Shown: positions 41,728 through 50,432, counted from the first letter of the stretch. The stretch is DNA of 51,633 nucleotides from Sulfobacillus sp. (GCA_027309085.1 DAIDDL010000003.1:1-51633), one strand, 5' to 3'. The notes: a model not told the origin generated them from the sequence alone. Numbers and translations: made by a program.

Positions 41728-42118
41728 AAAAATTACCGCTGAAAGTGTCCGCTCTTCTATTAGACGACACACACGCAGACTTCGCGCCCGGCGGTGGTAT
41801 AGGGCGCGGTGCCGATGCGACGTACGGTAATGGAATCGATTTTGTTATATGCGGAGCTGAGCCCATTCCGAAGTCTGCGTATCATTGGAACCAAAAACCA
41901 GCACCATGAAAATCAACAACGTTAATTGGAATTACGCTATCTGGCCACGGTTGCAAGATAAAACGTAATGACGAATCGTGTGTACGCATCATTTTACGTT
42001 TCCTTAGAAGGAAATTGTGGTGAATTCGTCGAATATCTTAATGTATTTTCGAAGGAGGCCTTGCAGTTAATTGTTCTTGATTACGCAAGTACCTAAATAG
42101 AAAGGGCGTGAAGTTAGA
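41728..42118. other. Gap before the AT-rich gene group
   Basis: No supported gene. An 11-bp inverted pair cgcagacttcg (about 41774) / cgaagtctgcg (about 41869) is seen. Base composition shifts towards AT from about 41900. Confidence 0.4.
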
Positions 42119-42667
42119 ATGGGTGGATTATTATTCCTTTTGGTCATTGGCGGGATTATTTGGATTGCAATAAATAGGGGGAAAAAGGCGGTAGCCGATC
42201 ACAAACAAAAAATGGTTGATGCGGGTGCTGATGATTTGATTACTGTAAAACATGTAGAGGGGCTAGGCATTCAACGCTATGCGACCTGTGATGTATTTCG
42301 GCTATCCGAGAAGCTAGTGGTTGTTACCGAAACGCAAAAATTCGACCTGGATCTTAAGCAAATTCGGGCGGCCGTCGTAAAGAGCGAACAAGAATTAGTT
42401 GAAAAAAGCAAAAACGTAGTGGGTCGAGCAATTATAGGTACATTATTAGTTCCGGGATTAGGCACTATCGTTGGTGGCCTCTCTGGACTTGGGACTAAGA
42501 CCAAGAAAGGCCAAACACGGTATTTCATGATTTTCAACTATACCGCCAGTAATGGAGAATTAAGTGCAGTTACATTTACGGATGATAATGCAATTACAAT
42601 GCAAGCTTTTTGTAACCGAACAAACAAGGCACTCGCACCATATCAAACCGAATCAATTAAACTATAA
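42119..42667 (+). CDS. Hypothetical membrane-anchored protein
   Basis: A 182-aa protein with one N-terminal membrane helix (GLLFLLVIGGIIWIAINRG) followed by a charged linker and a soluble beta-rich domain (ITVKHVEGLGIQRYATCDVF, KLVVVTETQKFDLDL) reminiscent of bacterial PH-like modules. A glycine-rich hydrophobic hairpin IIGTLLVPGLGTIVGGLSGLG lies in the second half and may insert in the membrane. No family is assigned. It is AT-richer than the core genes. Confidence 0.7.
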   Translation: MGGLLFLLVIGGIIWIAINRGKKAVADHKQKMVDAGADDLITVKHVEGLGIQRYATCDVFRLSEKLVVVTETQKFDLDLKQIRAAVVKSEQELVEKSKNVVGRAIIGTLLVPGLGTIVGGLSGLGTKTKKGQTRYFMIFNYTASNGELSAVTFTDDNAITMQAFCNRTNKALAPYQTESIKL

Positions 42668-42763
42668 CGTCAGGATGACAACAAAGAGATTATTAAGACT
42701 CCTCAGAAATTTTGAGGACCACCTTAACCGGAAAGAAAATAAAATTGCTAAAGGAGCAATTGA

Positions 42764-43747
42764 ATGAATACAAAGCTTGTATCATCAACTCTTAGCCTAG
42801 CACTCATCGGCACGTTAGCCGCGTGTGGCAATACTCAATCCAATGAGGTTCACCAATCTATTGGGGCAAGTCACGGTCATTCGGGATCGGTGGTTGTTAC
42901 CCCCTCAGCCAGCGGAACCCCCGTGACGACATCTTCGACGTCGCGGGGCAGCACCAATGAGTCACCCGCTAAGCCATCTGGTCCGGCATTGCCACCTGTC
43001 ACCACTCTAACACCGTCACCAGCCCAATCTACCACAGTGGCGTCGCCTCCCATCTTTGTTCCGCGTATACGTGAAGCAATCACTCAAATGCAAACCACGA
43101 AAGCCCTGGTTAATCTCCCAACCCCATTACCATTGTTCGCCCCTATAGGTAATTCGTTTGGGGATACCCAGCCTGGAATAACCTTTAGCAATGTTGGCAT
43201 TACGACAGGTTACTTAACTCTGCAACCTGAAGGTGAGACTTCCGTCATTACAGAATATCAAATGTCGTTCTACGATCCAAAGGGGACGCTGGTGCCACCT
43301 GTAAATGCCCCGTCCACTATCTCACAAGATGGTCTCTACTCCATCGCAGAGTATGAAGTATTAACCCCGGTTTCGCTCACGCGTACGCCGCCATCCGGGT
43401 CTACGGCTACCCCCGAGGTGTTTGATGGAATTAACGGAACACTGTATTCCTCATCTCAGGAGCAAGAACTGATGTGGAACGATTTGGGGTGGGCCTTTTC
43501 CGTGACTTATTATGTTTTAGAATCCCCTAAAGTGAATGTGTCGATGCTCGAAACGGCCGCGACAAACATCATGGCTGGTTTAAGTGGGCACCCGTTACCC
43601 GCGCCACAAGGTACTATCCATTACAGCAATATGCTTAATCAATACGCTATTTCATGGGAGGACAGTTCTGTGGAAGTTTCAGCTCAAGGGAACACCTTTC
43701 CCGAAGCTGTTGGATTAGCGAACTCACTTAAACCTTACACGCCATGA
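42764..43747 (+). CDS. Secreted lipoprotein with Ser/Thr/Pro-rich linker, unknown function
   Basis: A 327-aa protein. Signal peptide SLALIGTLAACG gives a lipobox ending at the Cys near residue 21. Residues about 22-95 are a low-complexity Ser/Thr/Pro linker (probably spanning the wall), then a globular domain of about 225 aa (FAPIGNSFGDTQPGITFSNV, TSVITEYQMSFYDPKGTLVP) of unknown fold. It starts at ATG behind AAAGGAGCAATTGA. 96 bp after the preceding gene. Confidence 0.78.
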   Translation: MNTKLVSSTLSLALIGTLAACGNTQSNEVHQSIGASHGHSGSVVVTPSASGTPVTTSSTSRGSTNESPAKPSGPALPPVTTLTPSPAQSTTVASPPIFVPRIREAITQMQTTKALVNLPTPLPLFAPIGNSFGDTQPGITFSNVGITTGYLTLQPEGETSVITEYQMSFYDPKGTLVPPVNAPSTISQDGLYSIAEYEVLTPVSLTRTPPSGSTATPEVFDGINGTLYSSSQEQELMWNDLGWAFSVTYYVLESPKVNVSMLETAATNIMAGLSGHPLPAPQGTIHYSNMLNQYAISWEDSSVEVSAQGNTFPEAVGLANSLKPYTP

Positions 43748-44236
43748 ATACAAATGCACTGTTCATGGCGGGCCTCGAAATTTTTTCGGGGGAAGGGCAG
43801 GCAATTTCAGTTGTCCACCCATGTATTTTTCATGCTGACCAGATAGAGGTGCAGGATCTTCCGCAACAATGTCGAAGAAGTATATGTGCCAGTAGAGAAC
43901 TGAAACGTCGGTATCCGCAAATTTGGGGAATTGACGTCTGGATAAGATCTCTCTGTGCACACAGAGAGATCTTATCTTCAAATCTGTATGGTTGGGTATA
44001 TCAAGAAAATTGTGCATGAAGGACCCGTGTCGTTTTACATAAGGTAGTTCTAAAGGCATGCGGGAACCTGCAACCAGTCGTTGATAGGTCGCTGCTGAAG
44101 GTGGAGAAAAGCAATGGAAAGTAGCGGATTTCTAAATGCCAAACGTGGGTGTTTTTGGTAGGCACGAGGTCTGTGGGGCGGTCCATAAGTGAAGGATTAT
44201 TAATGTTGGAAGTTATAGATATAGAGGAGGAATTCG
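43748..44236. other. Gap between lipoprotein and NPCBM genes
   Basis: 490 bp, with only short frames. The strong hairpin at 43941-43976 is listed separately. GAGGAGGAATTC just before 44237 is the ribosome binding site of the next gene. Confidence 0.5.
43941..43976 (+). terminator. Perfect 17-bp palindromic hairpin
   Basis: Arms gataagatctctctgtg (43941-43957) and cacagagagatcttatc (43960-43976) separated by 2 nt. It lies 193 bp after the lipoprotein stop; no real T-run follows, so terminator activity is uncertain. Confidence 0.5.
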
Positions 44237-45766
44237 GTGTTAAAGAAAATATTCTATGGACTTACCTCATTTTTACTGGTTTTAACGTTCGTTTTAGCGG
44301 GTGGATATTCATTCGCAGCGACAGCTGGCGCTGTTTCTGATCTCTCAGTGACGGGACCTGTGGGTGCCCAAGCAGAAGGAACTACGATAACATTCACCGC
44401 TCAGGCAGACGGCAATGGGTCGACACCAGAATATCAATTCTGGCAAGAACAGCAAAACGGGACATGGCATATTGTTCAAAACTATTCTACGATTAACACT
44501 TTCACCCTCTCTTCCCCTACAGCAGGCAGTTATCCAGTTACGGTATATGCTCTGGACGCCGATCAAATTAGCGCAAACGATTGGCAAGCAGCGCTCACCC
44601 ATACATTTGTTGTCAACGTCGATGCGACCGCCTCTCTCGTGGTGCCCACTTCGAGTTCAGAAATTGGGCAACCAATTTCTTTGACGGCCACCAGCAAAAA
44701 TTTGATACAACCCGTATATCAGTTCTGGATTAAAGGCCCAGACGGGAATTGGATTGCTAGTGGGAACTACTCATCAACTCCTGCCTTTACCTTTACGCCC
44801 ACTACAGTAGGATCGTACGAGTTGGTTGTTTATGCGAAAGATCCGATTGCTCCAAATACAGCGCTTTTTTCACTATATGACAGTAAAATATTGACTATTG
44901 GACCCGGTCATGCGTATTTAGAAGACTTACCAGGTCAACCATATTATACGAACGGGCTCGACACTGGTTACGGCTTGCAGGTGAACCAATCCATGACAAT
45001 GGCGGGCACGAGGTATTCGCGGGGAATATACGCATTTACTGGCGGCACCGCGCAAGCAAACTTTTTGTTGAATCGCAACTACGCCAACCTGGCCGCTATT
45101 ATCGGGTTGGACGATAGCGATAATGCGAACGGGGCGACAATTACCTTTAGCGATCAGCGCGGTCAGACCTTGGCGACCTATTCGGCGAGTCCGGGCCAAG
45201 TACCGCAAGATATCAACGTGCCAGTCGCTGGGGTGAAGGTGCTAATCATATCGATAAACGAGAGCCAAGGGGGGCAGCTTGACCTAGCTAATCCCGTTCT
45301 AACCACTGCAAATCAGATTACGTTACCACCGTCGAATTCGATGCAGTTAGACAGTAATGAACGCTATTTAGAAGACTTACCAGGTCAACCATATTATACG
45401 AACGGGCTCGACACTGGTTACGGCTTGCAGGTGAACCAATCCATGACAATGGCGGGCACGAGGTATTCGCGGGGAATATACGCATTTACTGGCGGCACCG
45501 CGCAAGCAAACTTTTTGTTGAATCGCAACTACGCCAACCTGGCCGCTATTATCGGGTTGGACGATAGCGATAATGCGAACGGGGCGACAATTACCTTTAG
45601 CGATCAGCGCGGTCAGACCTTGGCGACTTATTCGGCGAGTCCGGGCCAAGTACCGCAAGATATCAACGTGCCAGTCGCTGGGGTGAAGGTGCTAATCATA
45701 TCGATAAACGAGAGCCAAGGGGGGCAGCTTGACCTAGCTAATCCGATTTTGACGAAGTCAAACTGA
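44237..45766 (+). CDS. Secreted protein with two Ig-like and two nearly identical NPCBM-like domains
   Basis: A 509-aa exported protein. Signal peptide (KIFYGLTSFLLVLTFVLAGG) is followed by two related beta domains (about 35-130 and 135-215), each with YQFW..GP/QNG.W and the SSTPAFTFTPTTVGSYELVV-type ending. Two NPCBM-like carbohydrate-binding domains follow (about 227-353 and 377-503) with YLEDLPGQPYYTNGLDTGYG, GTRYSRGIYAFTGG and AAIIGLDDSDNANGATITFS. The two NPCBM units are 380 bp direct repeats with one silent difference. No catalytic domain is present, so a wall- or glycan-binding role is likely. Confidence 0.85.
   Translation: MLKKIFYGLTSFLLVLTFVLAGGYSFAATAGAVSDLSVTGPVGAQAEGTTITFTAQADGNGSTPEYQFWQEQQNGTWHIVQNYSTINTFTLSSPTAGSYPVTVYALDADQISANDWQAALTHTFVVNVDATASLVVPTSSSEIGQPISLTATSKNLIQPVYQFWIKGPDGNWIASGNYSSTPAFTFTPTTVGSYELVVYAKDPIAPNTALFSLYDSKILTIGPGHAYLEDLPGQPYYTNGLDTGYGLQVNQSMTMAGTRYSRGIYAFTGGTAQANFLLNRNYANLAAIIGLDDSDNANGATITFSDQRGQTLATYSASPGQVPQDINVPVAGVKVLIISINESQGGQLDLANPVLTTANQITLPPSNSMQLDSNERYLEDLPGQPYYTNGLDTGYGLQVNQSMTMAGTRYSRGIYAFTGGTAQANFLLNRNYANLAAIIGLDDSDNANGATITFSDQRGQTLATYSASPGQVPQDINVPVAGVKVLIISINESQGGQLDLANPILTKSN
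44915..45294 (+). repeat. 380-bp direct repeat, copy 1
   Basis: Identical to copy 2 at 45365-45744 except at 45178 (c here, t at 45628), a silent change in a Thr codon. Copy period is exactly 450 bp, i.e. 150 codons, including a 70-bp linker. Confidence 0.95.
45365..45744 (+). repeat. 380-bp direct repeat, copy 2
   Basis: Second copy of the NPCBM-encoding repeat, ending 22 bp before the stop codon of the gene. One base differs from copy 1. Confidence 0.95.
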
Positions 45767-45987
45767 CCTGCTGTGCTTCGCAGTATGGCGAAAAGCGTTG
45801 TAGTTATCGACTATCCATAAGTATGGAAATGATGTCTAGACATGGTGTTTCATTAGGATTGGTGTCCCTTGTGGGTAGCATACGTGTTTTTATCCCAGTT
45901 GGGATTCAATTTGTAAAGTTATGCTTTTCGTCGTCGTTGTGATGAGATTGACCACGAGCTTAAGAGTCGTGCGGGGGCATCCACGCC

Positions 45988-46034
45988 AATTGAGATTGAG
46001 CGCGAAAAACGTTCCGCGCTCAATCTCAATTTTT
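45988..46034 (+). terminator. Strong intrinsic terminator
   Basis: Perfect 17-bp stem aattgagattgagcgcg (45988-46004) / cgcgctcaatctcaatt (46015-46031), 10-nt loop, followed by a T-run. It lies 222 bp downstream of the NPCBM gene. Confidence 0.85.
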
Positions 46035-46199
46035 ATGCAAAGCTGCGAGTCATGAAAAAAATTTGGCGTACCCGGGCGAACATTCGCGTACGCTGTATTT
46101 GTCGTGGACACAAGAAACAAGACTGCCACAAGGCGTTCTGCTAAGATGTACGCCGATAATGAGAAAACACGTTGATGCAATCTGAAAACCGAATTCGTC

Positions 46200-46388
46200 T
46201 TAACCTTGTTGAAAGAAGACATTGAACTCTGCCAGGAATAGCGGACTCAGGGGTCCCCCTGCCTCGTCAGTGACGTGGTACTGGATCGTACCCACGGGGA
46301 CGTGTCCGGATCCGTTTATCGGGAGAAGCGCGCGGAAAGAGATGTGCCCACGGGAACAGCCCCTGTGGGCTGGGACTCCGGGTCCCAT
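46200..46388 (-). CDS. Short possible hypothetical protein or remnant
   Basis: A 62-aa leftward frame: GPGVPAHRGCSRGHISFRAL, GHVPVGTIQYHVTDEAGGPL. The composition is protein-like (beta-strand pattern), but no clear ribosome binding site or family is seen. It may be a remnant of a secreted protein. Confidence 0.3.
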   Translation of the reverse strand: MGPGVPAHRGCSRGHISFRALLPINGSGHVPVGTIQYHVTDEAGGPLSPLFLAEFNVFFQQG

Positions 46389-46445
46389 GAATAGTCCGTG
46401 TCTTAAACATTGAAAGCGGATTCGCCATCTCGCGTATCTCTGCTA

Positions 46446-46788
46446 TTAGTTTAAGGCCGACAACGAAACCGTGGTTGGTCCTGGCGAAAGTGTATTCCCA
46501 AAATAAAATGTGTCTCGTTGATCCACCAACCACTTTCCCAGCATGTATTTAAGCGTGTATTCTTGGTTTGAAGAGGTGTTTGTCCAATTCTCGGTGTCGG
46601 CCACTTGAACAGTTTCTGCGTTGACCAACTGTATCGAAGCGGGATTTAAAACCATTCCCACGTAGGGCGTCGCGTAAAGTGCGCTAAAGGCATTATGTGC
46701 CAGGAAACTTGGTGTCACGTGAGAAACATATAGGGATTTGTTCAATGTAGAAGAACCGGTGATCGCAGCATTAATCGTCTGTGCCAAC
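46446..46788 (-). pseudogene. C-terminal fragment of an unknown protein, cut by IS21
   Basis: A leftward frame ending at 46446 encodes LAQTINAAITGSSTLNKSLY, PYVGMVLNPASIQLVNAETV and NQEYTLKYMLGKWLVDQRDT. The last block has the pattern of NTF2/IMS-like domains (VADTENW ... YTLKYMLGKW). The upstream part is replaced by the IS21 left end at about 46789, so the N-terminus is missing here. It may be present elsewhere beyond the IS. Confidence 0.6.
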
Positions 46789-46954
46789 TGTAAATGGCCG
46801 ACTAAAAGGGGACCAGAAAAGGCCGAGTGGCCGAGCAAAAGGGAGCCAGAGCCGTACGACTCTGGCTGAGACAACGGGGACCATTTTTCGCCCATTTCCG
46901 CTACCATGGAGGCTGGCTCGCTGAGCCAATCTATCAGGGGCGGAGGTTAGAGGA
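46789..46954 (+). mobile_element. IS21-family left end
   Basis: Begins near TGTAAATGG (46789) with two copies of a 20-bp terminal motif, TGGCCGACTAAAAGGGGACC (46795-46814) and TGGCCGAGCAAAAGGGAGCC (46828-46847), the multiple-terminal-repeat layout of IS21 elements. Followed by GGAGG and istA. Confidence 0.8.
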
Positions 46955-47691
46955 GTGGTCACAGTGCCCGATATCTACTCGATTCGTCAACTCCATGAAC
47001 GGCAGGGGTGGCCCGTGCGGCGGATGGCCCGGGAGTTGCATTATTCCCGCAAAACCGTGAGGAAATATTTGAATCGGACGGAGGCGGCCCCGGAGGCTCC
47101 CACCTATGTGCGGACCCAGCCCGCGCCGGCGCCCCAGCTCGGTCCCTACCACCCGGTGATTCGGCAGTGGTTAGAAGCGGATCGGACGGCGCCGCGGAAG
47201 CAGCGGCATACCAGCCGCCGGATCTGGCAGCGGCTCCGGGATGAATACGGCGCCACCGTGAGCGAATCGACGGTGCGTCATTATGTGGCGCGTTTGCGCC
47301 GGGAACTGCAGCCCGAGACCGTGCCGGTCTTTTTCGATTTGGTGTTTGATCCGGGCGAAGCGGCGCAAGTCGACTGGGGCGAGGCCCAAATCGTGCTGGC
47401 GGGCCATGAATATACGGCCCAGATCTTCTGCATGCGGCTGGCCTATAGTGGGGCGGCGTTCGTGCAGGTTTTTCCCCATCAGCGGCTGGAGGCGTTTCTG
47501 GCGGCGCATGTCGCCGCCTTTGACTTCTTCGGCGGCATTCCCCACCACATCATTTACGATAATCTGACGACCGCCGTTCACCGGATTTTGCATGGACGGG
47601 GCCGGGAATTGACGGCCCGCTTCGCCGAATTTGCCGCCCACTATGTGTATGAGCCGATCTTTGCGACACCGGCATCGGGGTGGGAAAAAGG
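46955..47691 (+). pseudogene. istA: IstA (IS21 transposase), N-terminal part
   Basis: N-terminal helix-turn-helix (IYSIRQLHERQGWPVRRMAR, ELHYSRKTVRKYL), then the integrase core: DPGEAAQVDWGEA (first catalytic Asp), YSGAAFVQVFPHQRLEAF and GGIPHHIIYDNLTTAV (second Asp). At GWEKG, codon 246, it is broken by a 2.7-kb insertion. The C-terminal part resumes at 50433 in frame once the insertion and one 7-bp repeat are removed. Start GTG 46955 with GGAGG 8 nt upstream. Confidence 0.9.
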
Positions 47692-47985
47692 TTATGCAAA
47701 GTGCGTGATAATGTAAAGCGTGCCTTCAGAATGGCGTTTTATCAAGGAAAATACTCCGTAGTACTAAACATAATCAAACAGGAAGGTCACCACCCACTTC
47801 GCGGTCCCAGCTGTAATCCCAGTGTAAATGGTCTGATTCAGGGCAAAAATTTGGGCCAAGGCGGGCAGAAGTCGCCAAATGATCTGACTAGCGACCTATG
47901 ATAATGCTAAGCGATTTTGTAGCAAAACGGCGTGGTAGCGCCATTTCCTCCCTTGACTTTACATTATCACGCACTTTGCATAACC
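47690..47985. repeat. 296-bp subregion bounded by perfect 29-bp inverted repeats
   Basis: Left arm 47690-47718 and right arm 47957-47985 are exact reverse complements. Each arm holds two 10-bp motifs TWATGYAAAG in direct orientation, 7 bp apart (47692-47701, 47709-47718; reversed at 47957-47966, 47974-47983). The interior has only a 73-aa frame without recognised family. It resembles a MITE or a recombinase-site array. Confidence 0.85.
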
Positions 47986-48125
47986 CTTTTTGGACTAAAC
48001 CGCTTCGCGGTGGTTAAGAACAAAAACATAAGACGGTGTTGCCTGTCCCCGCCGCAGAGCGGTGGGGACCGAAATGGCGTATACTGAAAATATCGTTTTG
48101 ACTGCAACCTCGAGAATGGAGCGCC

Positions 48126-49019
48126 GTGGTGGACAATCCTGTCAGTTACGAGGCAGTGCTGGCCCGTATGCAGGAGGATCTGGTCTTGCGGGGCTTGTCG
48201 GTGAATACCCTGGATAGCTATCTCCGCAGCGTGCGCATCTTTTTAGCGTTTACGGGGCAGCCCATCGACCTCCTGGATACCCCTCACATCCGTCAGTTCC
48301 TGACGCACTTGATCCGCGAGAAGCACGTGGCTCCCGCCACCGTCAATACTTACAGCGCTGCGATTCGATTTCTCTTTGCGGTCACGTTGGATCGCTCCTT
48401 GAATTACCTCCAGATTCCGCGTCAGAAAGCCCCCAAAGTCCTGCCGGCGGTGTTAAGCCGCGCCGAAATCGCGGCGGTGCTCGCGCATTGCGCGAATATC
48501 AAACATCAAGCGCTCCTCACTCTGATCTATGGTTCCGGGCTCCGCGTTAGCGAAGCGGCCACGATGAAAGTGGCCGCGATTGATTCTGCTGCGGGGCGCG
48601 TCTTTGTCGCGGCGGGCAAGGGACACAAAGATCGCTATACCGTCTTGTCCCAGACGAGCCTGACGGTGTTGCGCGACTATTGGCGGGCGTACCGCCCGCA
48701 TCATCCCGACCACTGGCTGTTTCCCAGTTCGGCGCGAGCGGGGCATATCACCGCAGACGGCATCCAGTGGATATTCGCCCGCGCGGTGCAACGCGCACAG
48801 ATTACCCCATCGGTGTCCATTCATACATTGCGCCACTGCTTTGCCACGCACTTGTTAGAAGACGGCGCGACACTTTTGCAAATTAAGGAACTTTTGGGCC
48901 ATGCGAGCATTCAGTCCACCACGGTCTACTTACATCTCGCCCATCTGACCGCGCACGTGCACAGCCCGCTGGACCGGTATCCTGCGGACCCTCTCGGAGA
49001 CGTGCCCGATGGCCCTTGA
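48126..49019 (+). CDS. Tyrosine recombinase (XerC/D-like) of the composite element
   Basis: A 297-aa phage-integrase-family protein. N-terminal SAM-like domain (GLSVNTLDSYLRSVRIFLAF), catalytic domain with Arg in IYGSGLRVSEAATM, Lys in AAGKGHKDRYTV, HTLRHCFATHLLEDG (HxxR), LLGHASIQSTTVYLHL (His and nucleophilic Tyr). All five catalytic residues are present, so it should be active. GTG start behind ATGGAGCGCC. It overlaps the next gene by 11 bp, indicating coupled translation. Confidence 0.93.
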   Translation: MVDNPVSYEAVLARMQEDLVLRGLSVNTLDSYLRSVRIFLAFTGQPIDLLDTPHIRQFLTHLIREKHVAPATVNTYSAAIRFLFAVTLDRSLNYLQIPRQKAPKVLPAVLSRAEIAAVLAHCANIKHQALLTLIYGSGLRVSEAATMKVAAIDSAAGRVFVAAGKGHKDRYTVLSQTSLTVLRDYWRAYRPHHPDHWLFPSSARAGHITADGIQWIFARAVQRAQITPSVSIHTLRHCFATHLLEDGATLLQIKELLGHASIQSTTVYLHLAHLTAHVHSPLDRYPADPLGDVPDGP

Positions 49020-50154
49020 TCTGCAAGACATTGCTATTCAATACGGTCCCGCTTATCTGGAGACCCACCCGTCTTCTCCCGACCAACACAAGGTGGTGTG
49101 GGCGCTCCAGTCGTGCCGAACCGCCGCCTTAGGCGGTCACATCGATGCCTGTGACGCCTGCGGCGTCTTACGGATTTCCTACAATTCGTGTCGCAATCGA
49201 CACTGTCCCCAATGTCAGACCCTCAATCAAGTGCGGTGGGTCCAGGCGCGTCTCGGGGATCTGCTCGACGTGGGATATTTTCATGTCGTTTTTACCCTGC
49301 CCGCCGCGCTCAACGCAGTCGCGCTCCAAAACCCCCGCCTCGTGTATGGGATCCTTTTCCAAGCCGCTGCGGAAACGGTGGCGGAACTCGCGGCCGACCC
49401 GCACTATCTGGGCGCGCAGATCGGGATGACAGCCGTGCTCCATACCTGGGGACAAAATTTGCAGCACCATCCGCATTTGCACTGCGTGATTCCCGGGGGT
49501 GGGCTAACCTCCGGAGGTCAGTGGCAGCCGTCCCGCAAAAAGTTCTTTCTGCCAGTCAAAGTGCTCTCTCGAAAATTCCGGGGTAAGTTTCTCGCGCTCC
49601 TCCAGGCGGCGCCGCTCGCCTTTTATGGTGCCATTACGGAGCTCGCAGATCCCACCGCCTTTCAGACTTGGCTCGCCCCCTTGTATGCCCAGGACTGGGT
49701 GGTCTACTGCAAGGCTCCCTTTGCCTCGGCGGCCCATGTGGTGGCCTACTTGGGCCGCTACACGCACCGCGTGGCGATTGCCAACTCGCGCATCGTCGGC
49801 CTCACGGACGGGCAGGTGACCTTCCGGTGGCGGGATTACCGCGATGGTAACCGTCTGAAGTTGATGACCGTCACGGCCGAGGAATTCCTCCGGCGCTTTC
49901 TCCTCCATGTCCTGCCGACGGGCTTTACCCGGATTCGCCATTATGGGTTCCTCAGTGCCCGTAACAAGTCCTCCCAACTGCGGCGCTGTCAACAATTGAC
50001 CCACACGCTCCCCCCGGCTGAGGCGGCATTGCCGGCATCCAACTTGGCCCTATTCACCCAACTCACGGGCCGCGATGCCACCCTGTGTCCCGTGTGTCAT
50101 GCCGGCCACCTGCAATGGGCACGAGCCTCGCCCCCGGACCGTTTAAGTGCATAG
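49009..50154 (+). CDS. IS91-family HUH transposase (Y2-type)
   Basis: A 381-aa rolling-circle transposase. N-terminal zinc finger CDACGVLRISYNSCRNRHCPQC, the HUH block QHHPHLHCVIPGGGL, and the tyrosine helix VAYLGRYTHRVAIANSRIV, with two Tyr four residues apart. C-terminal second Cys pair CPVCHAGHL. It nicks and transfers single-stranded DNA. Coupled to a tyrosine recombinase gene immediately upstream, a combination known in some IS91 relatives. Confidence 0.93.
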   Translation: MALDLQDIAIQYGPAYLETHPSSPDQHKVVWALQSCRTAALGGHIDACDACGVLRISYNSCRNRHCPQCQTLNQVRWVQARLGDLLDVGYFHVVFTLPAALNAVALQNPRLVYGILFQAAAETVAELAADPHYLGAQIGMTAVLHTWGQNLQHHPHLHCVIPGGGLTSGGQWQPSRKKFFLPVKVLSRKFRGKFLALLQAAPLAFYGAITELADPTAFQTWLAPLYAQDWVVYCKAPFASAAHVVAYLGRYTHRVAIANSRIVGLTDGQVTFRWRDYRDGNRLKLMTVTAEEFLRRFLLHVLPTGFTRIRHYGFLSARNKSSQLRRCQQLTHTLPPAEAALPASNLALFTQLTGRDATLCPVCHAGHLQWARASPPDRLSA

Positions 50155-50432
50155 GCGGGGTCGGCCGCCCCTTCCGTGGGGAGGGGGCCTTTTGCGGATT
50201 CCGGAGGGTGCCCCCCTCGATCTCCTCTCGTTGACCTGCGGGACTCCTCGCGCTGGCTCCCCGGAAGGCTTGGCGCGCAGATTCATTCCCCATAGAGAGG
50301 CGGGGTGACCCGCGGTTTTGTCCAAAAGAATTATGCCCCAGTCTTGGCGCTGCTGTTCTCCGAGCGCTCTAATGCGTATACCCGACTGCGGATAATTCTC
50401 TATTTATAATGTAAAGCTTTACATTAAAAAGG
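50155..50432 (+). other. Non-coding right end of the composite element
   Basis: GC-rich inner part (GGCGGGG and CCCC-rich segments able to fold) followed by an AT-rich terminus. The last bases hold a perfect 20-bp palindrome TAATGTAAAGCTTTACATTA (50407-50426), two inverted copies of the 10-bp terminal motif. Possible origin/terminus of transposition. Confidence 0.6.

Larger units (their letters stand above)
47692..50425 (+). mobile_element. 2.73-kb composite element (tyrosine recombinase + IS91-type HUH transposase) inserted in istA
   Basis: Flanked by AAAAAGG at 47685-47691 and 50426-50432; joining the flanks with one copy gives GAA AAA GGC CTG GTG GAA, restoring istA. The left end is TTATGCAAAG, the right end CTTTACATT(A), an imperfect inverted repeat. 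It contains a 296-bp subregion with perfect 29-bp inverted repeats (47690-47718 / 47957-47985), a tyrosine recombinase gene and an IS91-like transposase gene, then a GC-rich tail. A 7-bp target repeat and inverted ends are not normal for IS91. Confidence 0.8.

Noticed and set aside
47680-47901. 73-aa frame within the 296-bp inverted-repeat region
   Set aside because: Its start lies in istA sequence and crosses the insertion boundary, so it is a chance frame.
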